This document shows positions 51,001 to 61,000 of a stretch of DNA of 64,000 bases, piece after piece. Source of the DNA: Liolophura sinensis (Eukaryota; Mollusca; Polyplacophora; Chitonida; Chitonidae). The notes beneath the pieces are model-generated. The model did no database searches, was not told the DNA's origin, and saw only the letters and a list, made by a program, of their open reading frames with translations. The DNA lies in contig NC_088301.1 of NCBI RefSeq assembly GCF_032854445.1, positions 26,024,402 through 26,088,401 of the forward strand, written 5' to 3'. How positions within the stretch are numbered: position 1 is the first letter of the stretch; the number at the start of each line of letters is the position of its first letter. Position numbers and translations under genes: made by a program.

Positions 51001-54000
51001 CCCAGTTTCCTCCCACCATAATGCAGGCCGTCATCGTATAAGAGAAATATTCTTGAGTACAGTGTAAAACACCACTCAAATAAATAAATAAATAAATAAA
51101 TAAAACATATCCACCACATCTCTCAAACTTCACCATGCGAAAACGAGGCACTCTTTCTCCTAGCATAGGTTCTATCACAGTATATTAATGCTACTGAAAG
51201 GAGAATTCTCATGCAACTAAGCCCTCCATAGTAGTTCAAAGATGAAACAGCAGCGGTATCCTGAACTGGACCCGATGTTGTTAGAACAGGGGAGGTAACA
51301 AGAGTCCAGGCCATAAGATTACAAACTATCTCAGATTAAGTCAGACTTCATCTTAGGTATTATTTATGCACTTAGGCTTGAACTTAAATGATATTAGAAC
51401 TAAGACAAGTCTCTGCGTTGGAGCTAAAATTCCTGAGCTATATCACATTTTTAACACAGAAAACTATTTTGAAGTTAAGGCTAAGTTTGACTTAGAGTGA
51501 AAGACATCACTTGACTAATGTTTATATCCAATGAAAGTCTACCATTCAAAGTATCTTAGACGGACATTAAATACTTTTTAAAATTCTTTTCAACCCAGTA
51601 AAAGTTTAGCGAAACTTCGCCTTGACACAGCTTCAGTATGTCTTCAGTATTGAAAGCAAGGTGAAGTCATGTTAACTCTAGCTCTCTAATGTCAAAGGTA
51701 TTTTCCGTATGATAGTCTTAGCAGTAGCCTATGGCAGATAAAAGGTGTAGACTCTGGCGATGAAGGCCCAAGTGGTAAATATACGTTTCTTGGAAATTGG
51801 ACATACTGGAAGAATATTTTTTCCACTGCTTGAAAGGTTAATACAGTAGGCCTACTATATCATTTACAAAGAACTCCATCGACCTTGTTTCAGTGGCCTA
51901 GTTGCAGATGCATGTCCAGGGTGTTCCTGGTTCAGGCTGCAGCCTCCAGTGGGGCTGTACTGGTGATTTTAGCGCGCAATAAACCTTTACAAAATTACCC
52001 TAGGACTGTTGTATAACAAATTTCGTGCTCAATTCTGAAACAAATGAAAATAAATCTAAGCACCACTGAGGCTGGTCTAAGCATTCGACTGTCGCTGGAT
52101 TTTATTCTTCAGTTTTGCAGCAGTGGCTTCTGAGGTGAAAGCAGTGCTGACCTAGTTATTGTGGACTTCAGTGAAAGCACCTCGGCTTGAATGCGACGTT
52201 TCTATTATTTCACTATTTTTAATAAAAGAAACCAGAAAAAAAAATCCCTTGTATGCAAGAAAAACGAAGGAAAATTTAAGTTACAATAAATTCAGAGAAA
52301 AAAAATTATGTCCTAAGATTTAATTTATTTTAAGCATTGTCTGCTGAGACGCTGGCTTCTCATTTCCATAGACCTTCGGCATCCCAAGTGAATTTTACAC
52401 TGACTCAGATATTCGTTATTTAGAAACTAATGACAGTGCTAAAATGAACGATAAAAAAGGCATTTGGGGAGATGAATGGGGTTTGGGCCGAGACGGTATG
52501 CTACTGTCTGACATAATTTTTGGTACCGTTGTTGAATATTACAAGGCTAGTAAATCAGCTGATTTTACAGGTGGTCTGAAATGATACAGATCTGCCCAGC
52601 AACGCTTTGTGAAATGGATCTTTGGCTACACCTAACTAAATTGTTGTAAGCGATCTGAAAATGATGCCTTTTGCAGTAGTTCTGTGTTATCAACTGTCAC
52701 TTCATGGAGTGAGTGGGTAACAGCTACGTCACAGCTTATGCCGCTTAATCTGATAGCAGCGTGATTGATTGGATAAAATTTTTCAAGATGGCTGCCTTGA
52801 CTCACACCAGCTGTTTGTGCACTATTGTGATTTTGTTCTACCCGTTACTCAGTGAAATCTCATGAAGATTAAAATATGACACTTTTTAGAAAGCTTGACT
52901 AACCCTGCTCTAGACTGAAATATGTTTTAGCCAGGTGCTGTCTTGTACTTTAAATCTAAATTAGGATTCGTGATCCTTGGTTTTGGTCCTAGACTAGGTT
53001 AGTGAACCAACGCTATTGACCTTCTAAAGCATCAAATGTAAAGTTACTTCCCTTTTCAGAGCTCAGCAGAGGAGATCTGTGCTCTGGTGGGTCAGTGTTT
53101 CCAGCTTGTGTACACAGATGCTACCATGCAGTTTTTTGATCAGGAGGTGCGACTGGCCAGCGGAACATCCACGGCAGACTCTTCCACAACTCAGAGCGGT
53201 CAGTGGCAGTGATTAAAATAATAAATATTATTTGTGCCTTGTCCTGATCCATTTTTTTCAATATACAATTACAAAATATTTTGGACTCCTTTAAAGGGTT
53301 TGCAGTTTAACCCTGTAAATCGTGTGACAAATTAAAAAAAAAAAAACTTGTTTGACAAAATGTAACGGATATGTTTAGGTTACTTATAACTGATGTGTAT
53401 TTGTGTGAAATATTCCTTGTCACAGTTTGATTTTGACTTAAATTCATCTACATGAATACATATGGGGTGAAATCCTTTGCTAAGCAATACCTTACTGGGA
53501 TTTGCATCTTCTGTACAAATGACCTAAAATCTCTCCCATGGCTAAGTTGCACATTTTACCTAATTCTGAGCGTGATATTGATCTTAGAAAGGTATTTTGA
53601 GGTTTATTTTGAAGGTAGGATCTTATCCACCAAAATTGATATTTTGTGACATTTATTTGCCTCTTAAAAATGAACATTTTTGAGCAAAATTTTAGGACAT
53701 TTAACTAATAGAGTTATATTGGTAGTGTAGGCCCTAATCTTGCACATTTTACAGTTTAAGATTGTGTGTTTTTTTGTGTTCCAGATTCGTCTACCATTAC
53801 TAAACAGGGTTATGATCCTTATAACCCTTCATTGTGAGTACTTGTTTTAAAAGGTTAAAAGTCTTTCTTTTTATTTTGGAAAAGAACAGGAAGGTGCAAA
53901 CTTACTTTGTTTGTATTTGCTACTTGTATAACTGTTTCTGTGTGCAGATTAGATATATAACTGATGCCAAATTGAGATTACAGTTATAACTGATGTCGAG

Positions 54001-55791
54001 CACGGCTTGCATTTGTAACTGATGCAGAGTGTGGATTACATTTCTAACTGATGCAGAGTGTGGATTACATTTCTAACTGATTCATAGTGTGGATTACATT
54101 TCTAACTGATGCAGAGTGTGGATTACATTTCTAACTGATGCAGAGTGTGGATTACATTTCTAACTGATGCAGAGTGTGGATTACATTTCTAACTGATTCA
54201 CAGTGTTGATTACATTTCTAACTGATGCAGAGTGTGGATTACATTTCTAACTGATGCAGAGTGTGGATTACATTTCTAACTGATTCATAGTGTGGATTAC
54301 ATTTCTAACTGATGCAGAGTGTGGATTACATTTCTAACTGATGCAGGGTGTGGATTACATTTATAACTGATGCACATTGCAGATTACATTTATAACTGAT
54401 GCCAAGTACAAAATACCTTTATAACTGACACATCAAGTGATGTAATTGCTGATGTAATGCCACAAAAAAACCTGTACGTGTACCATACATCGTTAGGAGG
54501 GGAATGCACAAATGAGGCAAGGGAATGCATGGAGTTGTTTCCCCTTGAGTAGCTACCTCTGGCTTCTTTTGTCTGCCTCTGCTATAACTGTGTTAGGGTT
54601 TTTATCTTCATCTATATGTTTTTATGCACATTTTCTATTTCGTATACTTTTTTCTTGTTATTTCAGTTTAACACGATCAAATCCTGACCTGCGGTCTAAC
54701 CAGTCCTCCACGATGTCCCGAACTATCCCAAGATCTCAAAGAACTCCTAGCACAGCCAGTGAACTCAGCGCTCCTTCCACAGAACTACTGCAGGATTACT
54801 TACGAAAGGTGCAATGTCCTGGTTTTATGCATGTTACATTTTTAGTAGGGTGGGGACGGTTCCTAGTGGTTTGTATGACAATGTCTACATGGGAAAACTC
54901 TTGGTTTTGTTTATTATATGTGGCAGTTTTTATTTGTGAAAAGTTTCGTTTATGTATGTGACAGGCTTTAGTCGGGAAAGATTCTTGGTTAGTGGTGTTA
55001 CAATCTCTAGCTGGTAAAGACTCTTTGTCATTTTTGTTACAGTCCTTAGCTGGGAAAGATTCTTGGTCATTTGTGTTACAATCTTTAGATGGGAAAGACT
55101 CTTGGTTATTTGTGTTACAGTCTTTAGGTGGGAAAGATTCTTGGTTATTTGTGTTACAGTCTTTAGTTGGGAAAGATTCTTGGTTGTTTGTGTCACAATC
55201 TTTAGGTGGGAAAGATTCTTGGTTATTTGTGTTACAGTCCTTAGGTGGGAAAGATTCTTTTGTCATACATATGTGTGACTGTTTTCATGGTGGGAAAATT
55301 TTTGGTTGCTTGTAGTTGTATGACAATGAAATTCATGCACAGATTTTTTGCCAGAATTTTACTGTTTCACCTACTCATTTCTCCTTCCTTCAGCTCCATA
55401 CAAAACTCACTGCAGATGAACTCAAGCAATTCGCACTCCTTCTGAAAGCCAGACATACAAATTTACCATTCAATGAATTCTGCGACAAAGTTTTAACCCT
55501 GTTTGGTCCGTCCAGAAAACACCTCATGGCAGGTGAGTTGTTTCATCCTATTATATAAGTAAATATATATATAATATAAATGAAAAAAAAAGATACTAAA
55601 AGTTATTCCAGTGAAATATGTATATTTGAGAAAAAAGGTTGACAGAACATTGTAAAACTGTCTTCAATAACAGGTTTTTCAAGGATAAAATACTTCTGTT
55701 CCAATTGTTTGCTCACACAAGGTGTAGGTTCAGCCCAAGCCTCGGAAATAAAATATTTAGGATTTCCCCAAGTGAACTGCCCATGGGGCAT

Positions 55792-55857
<66 letters not shown>

Positions 55858-56873
55858 TGACAGTTGTTTGCCTATTTATGAATATCCGTTCTTCAGATGT
55901 AGGAAAGTTTGTCACTTTCTTGCCAAAGGCCATTGGTTTTCCTCCAGGCTATGAATACCTTTAGTGGATTGTCTGGAGTTGACTGCCAGTCATGTAACAA
56001 AAAATGAATGAATATTAATTCTCATGCTAAAATATGATGTGTTCTCAGGGATGTGGCCGTTTATAGGAGAACGGGATTATTCCAGTTTTGAGGAGTTTTT
56101 GGAACGTCACAGTATCGGGGGCTCGGAGAATGGACGAGGCACTCTGTCGGGGTATGGCTACCCTCTTACTTACATGTGAGTAGTCTGTTTTGTTCTTCAG
56201 AACCTCCTAATTCTAATGCAGGGTTTGCCTTTTTACCCCTGCTTTAATACTTTCTCTTTCATGTGAATACCACCCATAGACTGATGCACGTTCATTGCAA
56301 AATAAAGGCAGTTTAAGACATTTGAAGCATTGGTAAATACTGAAGTGAAGAAAAAAAAACTTGTTGGCTTGTGAAAATGTATGAAAATTTAGTGCCTGAA
56401 AAATCTAGTATTTATTTCATTTGTAAGTGCATGTATTTTGGGGACCGAAGGTAAAATTCATGTACCAAAACTGTTCATATAAGAAGGCTTATGTCAACAC
56501 ATTGCAAATTTGTCTCGTCGTCACATGACTGAAAATTTGTTAAGTATGACGTTAAACCATAAGCACTCATTCACTGTAAATTTTTTAAATGCTGGATGGA
56601 GTAGAAATTGTATTTATATAGGTGCACTTCTCAAACAACTCAAATTCATGTATATCTGGGTTTGCAGTTTTAATACCCTCCTGTATTCACCATTTCAGGA
56701 GGTCTACCAGCGAGAGCTCAGCCCCTGGGGCCAGTCTGAATGGGACAGACGCTCCAGCTATGAGCGGAGAGGAATTTGAGCGTTACATGGATCACATTCA
56801 GGAGTTTGAGAAGGAGAATGGCCTGGAGCGTCCGATGTCAGGCGCAGAACCTTTGTATATGCCAATTTCATGA
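45022..56873 (+). CDS. CCM2: CCM2 (malcavernin) orthologue, 12 exons, complete CDS
   Basis: Exons: 45022-45054, 46397-46561, 47943-48026, 48961-49056, 49856-49943, 50341-50399, 53060-53198, 53785-53833, 54667-54808, 55394-55532, 56049-56175, 56699-56873. All are GT..AG with matching phases; 1296 nt, 431 residues (human 444). A short basic N-terminus (MDGDPQRRPKK then SYFPGKKSQ) precedes ERRPL, a PTB domain (about 58-205), a Ser/Thr-rich linker, and a C-terminal harmonin-homology helical domain (about 276-357). CCM2 is the cytoplasmic scaffold that links KRIT1 (CCM1), PDCD10 (CCM3) and the kinase MEKK3 in the cerebral cavernous malformation complex; in invertebrates it would serve stress or epithelial/vascular signalling, which is inference. 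Exon 1 is the least certain part. Confidence 0.95.
45395..46072. mobile_element. TIR element family 1, copy 2 (CCM2 intron 1)
   Basis: 678 bp flanked by TA. Left GTCCGAGAATGCTCTGACGT and right (inverted) GTCCGAGATTGCTCTGATAT both run into TTAGGTTTGGCAAAA, so the TIRs here are nearly identical over about 35 bp. A near-terminal part is shared with 32451-32860 in opposite orientation. No transposase; non-autonomous. Confidence 0.88.
46397..53198 (+). CDS. CCM2: CCM2 PTB domain exons 2-7
   Basis: The assembled exons read LLEDYIEKDIRFAGTVSDV, then TDILKLIDRGK, HTTFEQDAIFSLCAHNIKIS, DLLLRVPIHEIAAICYIRDD, SLAVLYCDSKSSAEEICAL and GQCFQLVYTDATMQFFDQ. This follows human CCM2 block by block (SDYIEKEVKYLGQL, TEILHFIDNAK, LRVPIHDIAAVSYVRDD, LGQVFQVVYTESTIDFLD). 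The PTB domain binds the NPxY/F motifs of KRIT1 in mammals. Intron 6 (50400-53059) is the largest in the gene. Confidence 0.92.
46611..46769 (+). repeat. SINE-A, internally deleted
   Basis: Head GGGGCCTCCGTGGCTCAGTC joins directly to the central CAGCAACCTGC block, then the AATA tail. It starts 50 bp after CCM2 exon 2. Confidence 0.92.
47627..47836 (+). repeat. TIR element family 2, copy 3 (CCM2 intron 2)
   Basis: Starts ATTCCTCAACC and ends GGTTGAGGAAT; best-preserved copy of the family, 210 bp, non-coding. Confidence 0.8.
48105..48250 (+). repeat. SINE-A, degraded
   Basis: Diverged head (GCGGCCTCCATGGCCTAGTG), B-box (GAGTTCAAGTCCAGCTCATG), then a shortened central block; no tail. CCM2 intron 3. 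Confidence 0.82.
48420..48715 (+). repeat. Degenerate minisatellite, about 36-bp unit
   Basis: Pattern CACCTACAACTACTTGTACA + ACAGTAAATGTCTCTTTGT, about eight diverged copies. CCM2 intron 3. Confidence 0.82.
48716..48930 (+). repeat. SINE-B, 5'-truncated
   Basis: From TTTGACCCATATCAGTATAA to CAAGCACTCACTCACTC; it ends 31 bp before CCM2 exon 4. Confidence 0.87.
49075..49160 (+). repeat. SINE-A central fragment
   Basis: Only the central block is left (CAACAACCTGCGGATGGTTG to CCACCATAATGCTGGCTGCC). It begins 19 bp after CCM2 exon 4. Confidence 0.87.
49207..49392 (+). repeat. Old dispersed repeat, family E
   Basis: Shares AAAGGTRTTTTGAGGTTT and ATATTTTGTGACRTTTATTT blocks with 53555-53702, plus inverse copies in 13.9-14.8 kb and near 19.8 kb. 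Class unknown. CCM2 intron 4. Confidence 0.65.
49576..49798 (+). repeat. Minisatellite, 21-bp unit, about 10 copies
   Basis: Unit AAGATGACACCAACTTTATG + C. The 7-codon period keeps frames open on both strands. CCM2 intron 4, ending 57 bp before exon 5. Confidence 0.93.
49985..50160 (+). repeat. SINE-A, head-truncated
   Basis: From the B-box to the CACCAATCAAAT tail, diverged. It begins 41 bp after CCM2 exon 5. Confidence 0.85.
50862..51103 (+). repeat. SINE-A, 5'-truncated
   Basis: GCAGTGACTCAGGAGCCTTT to (AATA)n; central block intact. CCM2 intron 6. Confidence 0.92.
51104..53059 (+). other. Remainder of CCM2 intron 6
   Basis: About 2 kb with no exon or clear repeat recognised. Confidence 0.6.
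53555..53702 (+). repeat. Old dispersed repeat, family E
   Basis: Collinear with 49207-49392. CCM2 intron 7. Confidence 0.65.
53985..54420 (+). repeat. Minisatellite, 29-bp unit, about 15 copies
   Basis: Unit CTGATGCAGAGTGTGGATTA + CATTTCTAA; middle copies are nearly identical and edges diverged. CCM2 intron 8. Confidence 0.95.
54667..56175 (+). CDS. CCM2: CCM2 harmonin-homology domain exons 9-11
   Basis: Exon 9 ends TELLQDYLRK. Exon 10 continues LHTKLTADELKQFALLLKAR and NEFCDKVLTLFGPSRKHL, and exon 11 GMWPFIGERDYSSFEEFLER. These match the human [20 protein letters not shown] / EFCINLRQLYGDSRKFLL / LRPFIPEKD..FENFLE blocks. In mammals this helical domain binds the N-terminal helix of MEKK3 (MAP3K3). 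Intron 9 between exons 9 and 10 is filled by a 39-bp minisatellite. Confidence 0.92.
54963..55312 (+). repeat. Minisatellite, 39-bp unit, about 9 copies
   Basis: Unit TTACAGTCTTTAGGTGGGAA + AGATTCTTGGTTATTTGTG. The 13-codon period leaves open frames on both strands. CCM2 intron 9. Confidence 0.95.
55793..55855 (+). repeat. (TA)n microsatellite
   Basis: About 31 TA units without interruption, CCM2 intron 10. Confidence 0.97.
56512..56574 (+). repeat. SINE-B 3' fragment
   Basis: TCGTCGTCACATGACTGAAA to AAGCACTCATTCACT; CCM2 intron 11. Confidence 0.8.
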
Positions 56874-57643
56874 CAGTTCCCGAAACCGAAGATGATCTGC
56901 TAGCGTAATTAATACTATCAGCAGTCCGTTACCTAGAAGTATGCAACTTTCCTATAGCTGGTCTCCACGGCACAGTACACTTTTCTTCTATCTCTAACAC
57001 CTTTTATGACATATCTGTGTCTTTTTTCATATTTGCACAACAAACATTTGAGAAATGGCTGATGCGTGATGGGTTCCAAATATGGCTGTATTGAAACAGA
57101 CTTAAAAATATTATAACAAAGGAAAGTTTGTTAAAAGGACAACATTGTCTTTGATAGTAATTGTTTTATAGTTGCTTGAAAATATCAAAAATAGTCAGTG
57201 GGTTGTTGACTGCATAGCAAATATGATCAGAGAAATTTGAATACGGAGTTTCGGTTTCAAGTTGTGGCCAGTTCTTACAGCAGCAGTTTACATTAGATTT
57301 CCCATGATTCAGTTCACAATTTCCACCCAAGGGGCTGGGTAATGGACTTCTTATACTCTGTATACATTAAAATGTATAATAATGGCAGTTTTAAGGCAAA
57401 TTTGAGTGGAAAGCCTGTTTTACGTGTATTAAGGTAGTACTTCTTTCTCAAACTGGGGCTCTTACTGGCGCTGTCTACTAAAGTACTGTTGTGAGTGCAA
57501 CTAATTGGTAGGTGACCATATGGCAGATTTGTGTCCGGAGGTTTGTGCGGTTAAAAGCATTTGACAAAGGGCAGTGCTTTATTTCTGGCTGCCTGATTTC
57601 CTCCCCTTATAGACCTTACAGCTGTTGGGAAATATTCCTGAGT
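56874..57643 (+). other. CCM2 3' flank
   Basis: Follows the CCM2 stop (56871-56873) and is presumably 3' UTR at least in part; the end of the transcript cannot be placed. Confidence 0.5.
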
Positions 57644-57712
57644 TTTTATTTATTTATTTGGTTGGTGTAAAACGCCGTACTCAAGAAATTTTGACTTATA
57701 CAATGGTAGTCA
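57644..57712 (-). repeat. SINE-A 3' fragment
   Basis: (TTTA)n plus a diverged tail (AAAACGCCGTACTCAAGAAA). It lies just upstream of, and inverted to, the next copy. Confidence 0.85.
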
Positions 57713-57744
57713 TGTTTATGGATTGAGGAGACATGAAGTGGCCA

Positions 57745-58003
57745 GGGGGCCTCTGTGGCTCAGATGGCTAGCGCGCTAGCGCAGCGTTACCCAGGAGTCT
57801 CTCACCAATGCGGCCGCTGTGAGTTCATGTACAGCTCATGCCGGCTTCCTCTCCAGCCATACATGGGATGGTCTGCCAGTAACAAGCAGATGGTCAGGGT
57901 TTCTCCTGGGCACTGCCCGATTTCCTCCTACCATAATGCTGGCCGCCGTGGTATAAGTGAAATATTCTTGAGTTCGATGGAAAACACCAATCAAATAAAT
58001 GAT
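57745..58003 (+). repeat. SINE-A, near full length
   Basis: GGGGCCTCTGTGGCTCAGAT through central block to CACCAATCAAATAAATGA. Confidence 0.93.
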
Positions 58004-61000
58004 AAATGAACCAATAAATGAAGTGCCCAAAGTAAATCCCAGCACTTCGCCAGGGTACCTGACAATCTTCCTCACATATATGGCGCCGCCACCACAGCAA
58101 GGTCTGGATTCAAACACAACCTTAAGTCACGGACCAGAAGTAGTGTCAAGAGAGCGCTTTGACCATCTGTGCCAGCGAGGGCCCTGCTTATTCTTGAGCA
58201 TCTTGAGCTTCACAGCATTAAACCCAAGTGCACATAAAAATATAACTTATTGATTAGCTAGTGATCAGAAGATCCTCAAAAGCTCTTTAAAAAAATTGCA
58301 GTAAAGAAATCTGTTAAAGTCTGTTATAAAATGATTTTATATATATATACGTCCACTAAAGTTGTTAGATCAGATGTTTGTACTTGGTAAAAGTATACCT
58401 TTTAAAACTACCATTATATTGAATGACTATTCAGTGCAACTGATTTCTTTTCAAATATTGGGGTGGAAGATTTTGGTATTGTTGATTTTTTTGTAACAGT
58501 GGCTACACGAACACACATGCATATTGGTCCTGTGCAAAACATTCCTACAATAACCAAATGTTAAGTCTGTCTTTTAAATTTGTAGCATTTTTTTCATGTG
58601 GATCCTAACCACATCTATTTCCTGATTTTTATCTCAGTCAGGTTAAGAATCCAAGCATGATGCAGTCTGTTACCGAGCACAAAAAATGTGCAGAAGAAGT
58701 TTTAAAAAATTGCAGGTAACGAGTGATTTTTGTCACTTGATATTATCAGATTTGGGTACATCAAGCTTGTTTGTGATTAGTGATCAAATTATAGTTTATC
58801 TTTTCTGTGAAAAGTGTGTATTTGCCATGAGTCAATTCAGTCTGGTTGTGACATTGGGTGAATAGTCATGTATTGTTAGTCCCTTGAGGTTGAGGTCTGT
58901 TCTAATGATACTGTGAGGTCAGCATTGTCATTGGAGTCTTATATCACTTATTAAAAGCTTTAAAAATGATGTAAATTTCATGAGACTGACAGCTGAAAAC
59001 TAAGCCAACATTTACCTTTATTTAGTGTTCTTTATAATTCTGTGGTGGGCGTTATGAACTAAATAACAGTGTTTACTGACGTGAGAAGAAGGTTTTTGCA
59101 TTACCATAAAAACACAGCTTTTAATGTTGAAATAACCCTTATTACACATAAGTAAAACATTACATAAGTAATGTTTGGGAAAAAAATAGCCAGTAAGTTA
59201 ATACAAAAAAGGTGATTTGACACTTAACTCATTGTAGTATGGTCCTTAAAGCCCACGTAAGCATCCAAGCATTTCATTTTAAATAGTCTAAAAAAACACT
59301 TTAAGAAAAGGTACACATAAATACAGTTTTGAGCTGTTTTGAGCGAATTTTCCTGTTTAATAAGGTATTTGTAATTTTGACTGCTGTATATTGGCTATTG
59401 TGTTTATTTGAGCGGGGTATCATGCATGATGTCCTTATAGATATACCAAAGTATAGACTATGCAGAGCATTACATTTGAAATTCTTGAAAGCATTATGCG
59501 CATCTTAAAGTAATCAGACATTTCAGATGAATTTACCTCTTGATGATGTCCATCTTCAGTTGTGTGCTTTTTTTCTTTCTTTTTTTCCCCCCTTTTTTCA
59601 CAACAAACTACCTCTGGAAAGTAGGCACCTTCATTGCGTCCACTGAAGAATTAGCCAGCATTATGCAAATGAGCCCAGGGGCCGATTCCATGGAGGCATT
59701 TTTTAAAGTTTGAAAGGACGAAAATCTTTTACTTATTTTTGGATATTAGGATTAGAAGACAAACCTATGACATATTTTCCATCGAGGAACAAATATGGAT
59801 TATAATAGAGATTTTAGTATTAACAAATGTCAAAAGTGGTTGTGTGGAACACCCGTTGGTTTATAGTACGACAGAGCCTGGTATATGTAGTCAAATGTAC
59901 GTGTTTTTTGTTTGTCTTTTGTTTTTGTTGCAGGTGCTATACAAGCGAAAAGGTCATTGTAATTTGTACCACACTGATCTTTAATAAGTAGTGTAATTGA
60001 GTTTTGTTTTTATCCTAGGCCAGTTGATCTAATATAATTTTTAACTTTAGTCAAAACTTCAAAGCGGATTTATAAAGTTTTATTTTGTGAATGTGAAATC
60101 TTGATAAATGTTATGTTATAACAAAAGAAATGTGCCATGACTTGAATTGCATACATTTTTTTAAGGTGGAAATTTGCTTTGGGGAATCTGTCCCTGGGGT
60201 AGTCAAATCCCAGAATGGATAGTTTTGTTTGAATTAGATGACAGTGTTTTATCAATAGTCAATCAAGTTTGTTGCCTGCTGTCAAACGGTATTTGCATCT
60301 GGCTTTATTAAATAGTCCTTGTTGAGAGCTGAGTGTTGACTTTTTAACTGGCACAAGCGCCTGGATAAGTCACTTTCTCAGTCTGTCTGTCAATCAGTCC
60401 GTTATATTTTTCTACCATTTCTATAGTTTAACATGTGAAGATTGATCAAATTTCTGACATCCCGTGTTTCAACATGGGCTATTGTTTCAAAGAGAGTCTT
60501 GAATGCACGATAACAACAACAACACTCTCCTGCATAACACCAAACCCCTACATGGTCAACTGGCTTTTTATTGAGAATTTAGGGCGTGACTGTTCGATTT
60601 GGAAAGTGTATTGAGACAATTTAACTACTCAGGTGTATTTGGTGCCAGTGTGTTCAGCCATTGTTTTGTTATCATCTTAGCCGAGTGTACATGGTGTGAT
60701 CTATCGACAGTTATTAGGAATATTTTTGATCATGGAGTTTTATTTGTAAATTTACAATATTAACCCTGTACAGATGCTTAATTTATATGCCGAGGGCTTA
60801 AGATATTTTAAACATATTTATGTTAAGTTGTGAAGTCTGTTGTGTAAAGATTGCTCCTGTGGTGCATGTATATATGTGCATTGTGTGCAGAGCAGTTAAT
60901 GCTGTCAAAGACATGGCAACATGTCTTTGATGTGAGTTGCCGTTTGCAGTTATAATAATTGTAGTTACAGTTGAGTGTTGACGCTAATTATCATACTTTG

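Noticed and set aside
54796-55315. Open frames of 107-156 codons on both strands with 13-residue repeats
   Set aside because: Produced by the 39-bp minisatellite in CCM2 intron 9.
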